A program made the position numbers and the translations under genes. This document shows, piece by piece, positions 61,648 to 64,000 of a stretch of DNA of 64,000 nucleotides. The stretch comes from Bradyrhizobium cosmicum (GTDB lineage: Bacteria > Pseudomonadota > Alphaproteobacteria > Rhizobiales > Xanthobacteraceae), in the NCBI RefSeq assembly GCF_007290395.2, contig NZ_CP041656.2, positions 5,580,001-5,644,000 of the forward strand. The letters run 5' to 3'. The notes under the pieces are model-generated. The model was not told the DNA's origin. It worked only from the letters and a program-made list of their open reading frames with translations, and ran no database searches. Position 1 is the stretch's first letter, and each line of letters opens with the position of its first letter.

Positions 61648-62270
61648 GCCGTGCCCCCCGCCTGCATCCCGATGGAAAGACGCGCTGCCCCTGGCCGGGC
61701 GAAGATCCGCTCTATGTCGCCTATCACGACACCGAATGGGGCGTGCCGGAATATGACGACCGCGCGCTATATGAAAAGCTGATCCTCGACGGCTTCCAGG
61801 CCGGCCTGTCCTGGATCACGATCCTGCGCAAGCGCGACAATTTCCGCAAAGCCTTCGACGATTTCCAGCCTGAGAAGATCGCGCGCTACAACGACAAGAA
61901 GGTGCACGCGCTGATGAACGATGCGGGCATCGTGCGCAACCGCGCCAAGATCGACGGCGCGATCCTCAGCGCCAAATCGTATCTCGACATCATGGAGAAG
62001 GGGCCGGGCTTCTCGAAGCTGCTGTGGGATTTCATGGACGGACGGCCCAAGGTCAACCAGTTCAAGACCACCGCGAGCGTGCCGACATCGACACCGCTCT
62101 CCGTGCAGATCTCCAAGGAGCTGTCGTCGCGCGGCTTCAAGTTCGTCGGCCCGACCATCGTCTATGCCTTCATGGAGGCGACCGGCATGGTCAACGACCA
62201 TCTCGTCGACTGTCATTGCCACGCGAGCTGCAGCAAGACGCAGCGCAAGCCGCGCCTCAAGGTCAAATGA
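61644..62270 (+). CDS. tag: DNA-3-methyladenine glycosylase I
   Basis: A 208-residue base-excision repair enzyme that removes 3-methyladenine. Family sequence is clear: CPWPGEDPLYVAYHDTEWGV (about 14-33), FQAGLSWITILRKRDNFRKA (about 52-71), the zinc ligands Cys14, His27 and the C-terminal NDHLVDCHCHASC pair of Cys/His. Cytoplasmic. Overlaps ygfZ by 4 bases and the HD-domain gene by 4 bases, so all three form an operon. Confidence 0.95.
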   Translation: MSRAPRLHPDGKTRCPWPGEDPLYVAYHDTEWGVPEYDDRALYEKLILDGFQAGLSWITILRKRDNFRKAFDDFQPEKIARYNDKKVHALMNDAGIVRNRAKIDGAILSAKSYLDIMEKGPGFSKLLWDFMDGRPKVNQFKTTASVPTSTPLSVQISKELSSRGFKFVGPTIVYAFMEATGMVNDHLVDCHCHASCSKTQRKPRLKVK

Positions 62271-62881
62271 GCGCGAAGAAGACGGCACGCAGCACCGACA
62301 CCCGCGCTTGGCAGCGCATGCTGTCGGGCCGGCGGCTCGACCTGCTCGATCCCTCGCCGCTCGATGTCGAGATCGCCGACATCGCGCATGGGCTGGCGCG
62401 CGTCGCGCGCTGGAACGGGCAGACCACCGGCGCACACATCTTCTCGGTCGCTCAGCACACGCTGCTGGTGGAGACCGTGTTGCGGCACGAGATGCCGCGC
62501 GCCGACCAGCGCCTGCGGCTCGCTGCGCTGCTGCACGATGCGCCCGAATACGTGATCGGCGACATGATCTCGCCGTTCAAGGCCGTGCTGGACGGCCACT
62601 ACAAGGCGGTGGAAAAGCGCCTGCTCGGTGCCATCCACATCCGCTTCGGCCTTCCGCCGGTGCTGCCCGACGAGATCACGCAAGCCATCAAGGCCGCCGA
62701 TCGCGGCGCGGCCTACCTCGAGGCCACCGAGCTCGCCGGCTTCGGCGATGCCGAGGCCAAGCGCCTGTTCGGCAAGGATCCCGGCCTCTCCGACAGCGTC
62801 CGGCGCGACTATCTCACGCCCTGGACCGCCGCGCGGGCCGAGAAGCAGTTTCTGGAGCGGTTTGGCGCGGTGTTTGCGTAG
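62267..62881 (+). CDS. HD-domain hydrolase (YfbR-like)
   Basis: A 204-residue HD-domain phosphohydrolase. Metal ligands are in FSVAQHTLLVETV, LRLAALLHDAPEYVIGDMIS (HD pair) and the later IKAADRG with Asp. It fits the YfbR/HDDC group of 5'-nucleotidases or similar. I start at the ATG at 62267, which overlaps the tag stop (ATGA); the longer upstream frame runs through the glycosylase gene. Third gene of the operon. Confidence 0.9.
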   Translation: MSAKKTARSTDTRAWQRMLSGRRLDLLDPSPLDVEIADIAHGLARVARWNGQTTGAHIFSVAQHTLLVETVLRHEMPRADQRLRLAALLHDAPEYVIGDMISPFKAVLDGHYKAVEKRLLGAIHIRFGLPPVLPDEITQAIKAADRGAAYLEATELAGFGDAEAKRLFGKDPGLSDSVRRDYLTPWTAARAEKQFLERFGAVFA

Positions 62882-63012
62882 CTCCCAGAGGATCGGCAAA
62901 GGCGCAACGCGCCGTGCCCTCCAGGTTTTCGCGTTTGCGACACATGCGGCGGGCACGCTTCGCTTTGCCCACCCTACGGCCGCGGCTATAATCGCTGGCG
63001 AAAGGTCCCCTC

Positions 63013-63519
63013 ATGATTCATGTCTGCTCCCTTGCCGCCTTGCCCGAAACCGTCCGCCTCACCGGGGCCAGCCACGTGCTGACCGTGATGGCCAATGTCG
63101 AGCAGGTGGCGCGGCCGGTATCGGTGCTGCCGGCCAACCATCTCAAGGTGTCGATGGACGACATCACCGAGGAGATGGATGGCTTCACCGCGCCGTCGGA
63201 GGCGCATATCGAGCAGGTGCTGAATTTCGTGCGCGGCTGGGACCGCGGCGCGCCGCTGGTGGTGCATTGCTATGCCGGCATCAGCCGCTCCACCGCGAGC
63301 GCGTTCGCGGCCGTATGCGCGCTCAATCCGGATCGCGACGAGATCGAGATCGCGAGGAAGATCCGCGCGGCCTCCCCGATCGCCTCGCCGAACCGGCGCA
63401 TCGTCGGCCTCGCCGACCGCGCGCTGGGGCGCAACGGCCGCATGCTGCGCGCGCTCGACGAGATGGGCCCGGGCGCGATGATGGTCGAGGGCCGCCCCTT
63501 CGTGATCGAACTCGAATGA
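63013..63519 (+). CDS. Protein-tyrosine/dual-specificity phosphatase
   Basis: A 168-residue phosphatase. The catalytic loop is VVHCYAGISRSTASA (HCxxGxxRS, about 83-92) and the general acid region lies in MDDITEEMDGFTAP. The length and sequence fit the bacterial tyrosine-phosphatase family annotated near tag genes in alphaproteobacteria. It is 131 bases downstream of the HD-domain gene. Substrate unknown. Confidence 0.92.
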   Translation: MIHVCSLAALPETVRLTGASHVLTVMANVEQVARPVSVLPANHLKVSMDDITEEMDGFTAPSEAHIEQVLNFVRGWDRGAPLVVHCYAGISRSTASAFAAVCALNPDRDEIEIARKIRAASPIASPNRRIVGLADRALGRNGRMLRALDEMGPGAMMVEGRPFVIELE

Positions 63520-63546
63520 CAGCTGCCCGCCACAACCCAGGTGCGG

Positions 63547-63632
63547 CGTCATGGCCGGGCTCGTCCCGGCCATCCACGGACTTTCTCGTAGCACGAAGAA
63601 CGTGGATGCCCGGGACAAGCCCGGGCATGACG
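63547..63632. repeat. Palindromic intergenic repeat (GTCATGSCCGGGCTYGTCCCGG type)
   Basis: Two 32-base arms, starting CGTCATGGCCGGGCTCGTCC and ending GCCCGGGCATGACG, match as inverted repeats with about four mismatches, around a 21-base centre. It lies between the phosphatase and the partial NUDIX-like gene. Confidence 0.8.
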
Positions 63633-63664
63633 GGTTTGCGGCAACACCTGCGACCTTCAGCCGA

Positions 63665-64000
63665 ATGAGCGACAAGCTCCTCACGCCGATCGAGATCGGC
63701 CTGACCGCCGCGATCGTCGCGATCGAGGATCATGAGCCGCTGATCCTCACGGCGCGCGCTGGTGACGGGCTGGCCGGCCTGCCGTTCGGTCCGTTCGACG
63801 CGCTGACGCATCGCACCTTCGAGATCGGCCTGCGCGCCTGGGTCGAGGCGCAGGCAGGCTTGCGGCTCGGCTATGTCGAGCAGCTCTACACCTTCGGCGA
63901 TCGTGGCCGGCACGCGGAGGCCGGCGACACCGGCGCGCATATGGTGTCGATCGGCTATCTCGCGCTGACGCGCGCGGTCGGCGGCGAGCTCGCGGCGACG
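63665..64000 (+). CDS. NUDIX/NrtR-like protein, partial (runs off the window)
   Basis: The first 112 codons are visible. They read MSDKLLTPIEIGLTAAIVAI then EDHEPLILTARAGDGLAGLP, FEIGLRAWVEAQAGLRLGYV and EQLYTFGDRGRHAEAGDT. The EQLYTFGDRGR segment and overall order resemble ADP-ribose-type NUDIX proteins and the NrtR NAD regulators. The C-terminal half is missing, so I cannot tell whether it has a winged-helix domain. Confidence 0.7.
   Translation, partial: MSDKLLTPIEIGLTAAIVAIEDHEPLILTARAGDGLAGLPFGPFDALTHRTFEIGLRAWVEAQAGLRLGYVEQLYTFGDRGRHAEAGDTGAHMVSIGYLALTRAVGGELAAT

Overview
The window is high-GC alphaproteobacterial chromosome, most likely Bradyrhizobium or a close relative in the Nitrobacteraceae. 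The basis is a form IC RuBisCO operon in the order cbbF-P-T-A-L-S-X-E with divergent cbbR, alphaproteobacterial stress-type promoters (GGAAC, 16 bp, GGTT or CGTT), many small hydrophilic proteins, TIGR02301 and DUF4142 proteins, and dispersed intergenic palindromes beginning CTAGAGCATGATC. This is inference from gene content; no database search was run.

Layout. 1-5 kb: partial nitronate monooxygenase, an SDR gene divergent from an HxlR regulator with two operator-like repeats between them, and an EmrAB efflux pair. 5-24 kb: a stress island with PRC-barrel, two secreted DUF4142-like proteins, a Tat-type SDR, a PAP2-DUF3147-DUF3147 operon, a ribbon-helix-helix protein, many proteins under 100 residues, DegP protease and a universal stress protein. 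At its centre is a 2097-residue soluble hybrid histidine kinase built on eleven exact 92-residue poly-HAMP units, followed by a receiver-PAS-HWE kinase. At least six start regions here carry GGAAC-N16-(C/G)GTT, so the island looks like part of the EcfG/PhyR general stress regulon. 24.7-28 kb: amino-acid binding protein, FCD-GntR regulator and FAD oxidoreductase. 28.2-30 kb: a PAS-GGDEF-EAL protein.

30.3-40.1 kb: the complete Calvin-cycle operon. FBPase, phosphoribulokinase, transketolase and aldolase regenerate RuBP, CbbLS fixes CO2, CbbX reactivates RuBisCO, and CbbE interconverts pentose phosphates. CbbR is divergent, and an inverted repeat straddles its start codon.

40.3-48.2 kb: a deletion scar joining the 5'-truncated ends of a sugar epimerase and a sugar C-methyltransferase, a DUF4118 membrane protein, a TetR-MFS pair with matching operators, an N-carbamoyl-D-amino-acid hydrolase, three small genes, a TctC-type binding protein and tRNA-Pro(CGG). 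48.2-64 kb: mostly housekeeping and metabolic genes (threonylcarbamoyl-AMP synthase, FAD-dependent 2-hydroxyacid dehydrogenase, GNAT, NudK, outer-membrane barrel, GrdB-like protein with a class III CoA transferase, HMCES/YedK, NUDIX, TIGR02301, sulfurtransferase, dihydroorotase, YgfZ, 3-methyladenine glycosylase I, HD hydrolase, tyrosine phosphatase, partial NUDIX-type protein), separated by palindromic intergenic repeats.

The most unusual content is the giant poly-HAMP kinase under a stress-sigma promoter, the set of very small stress-type genes around it, the epimerase/methyltransferase deletion scar, and the 13-bp perfect hairpin directly in front of the degP start codon. No CRISPR array, phage, transposase or rRNA was seen.
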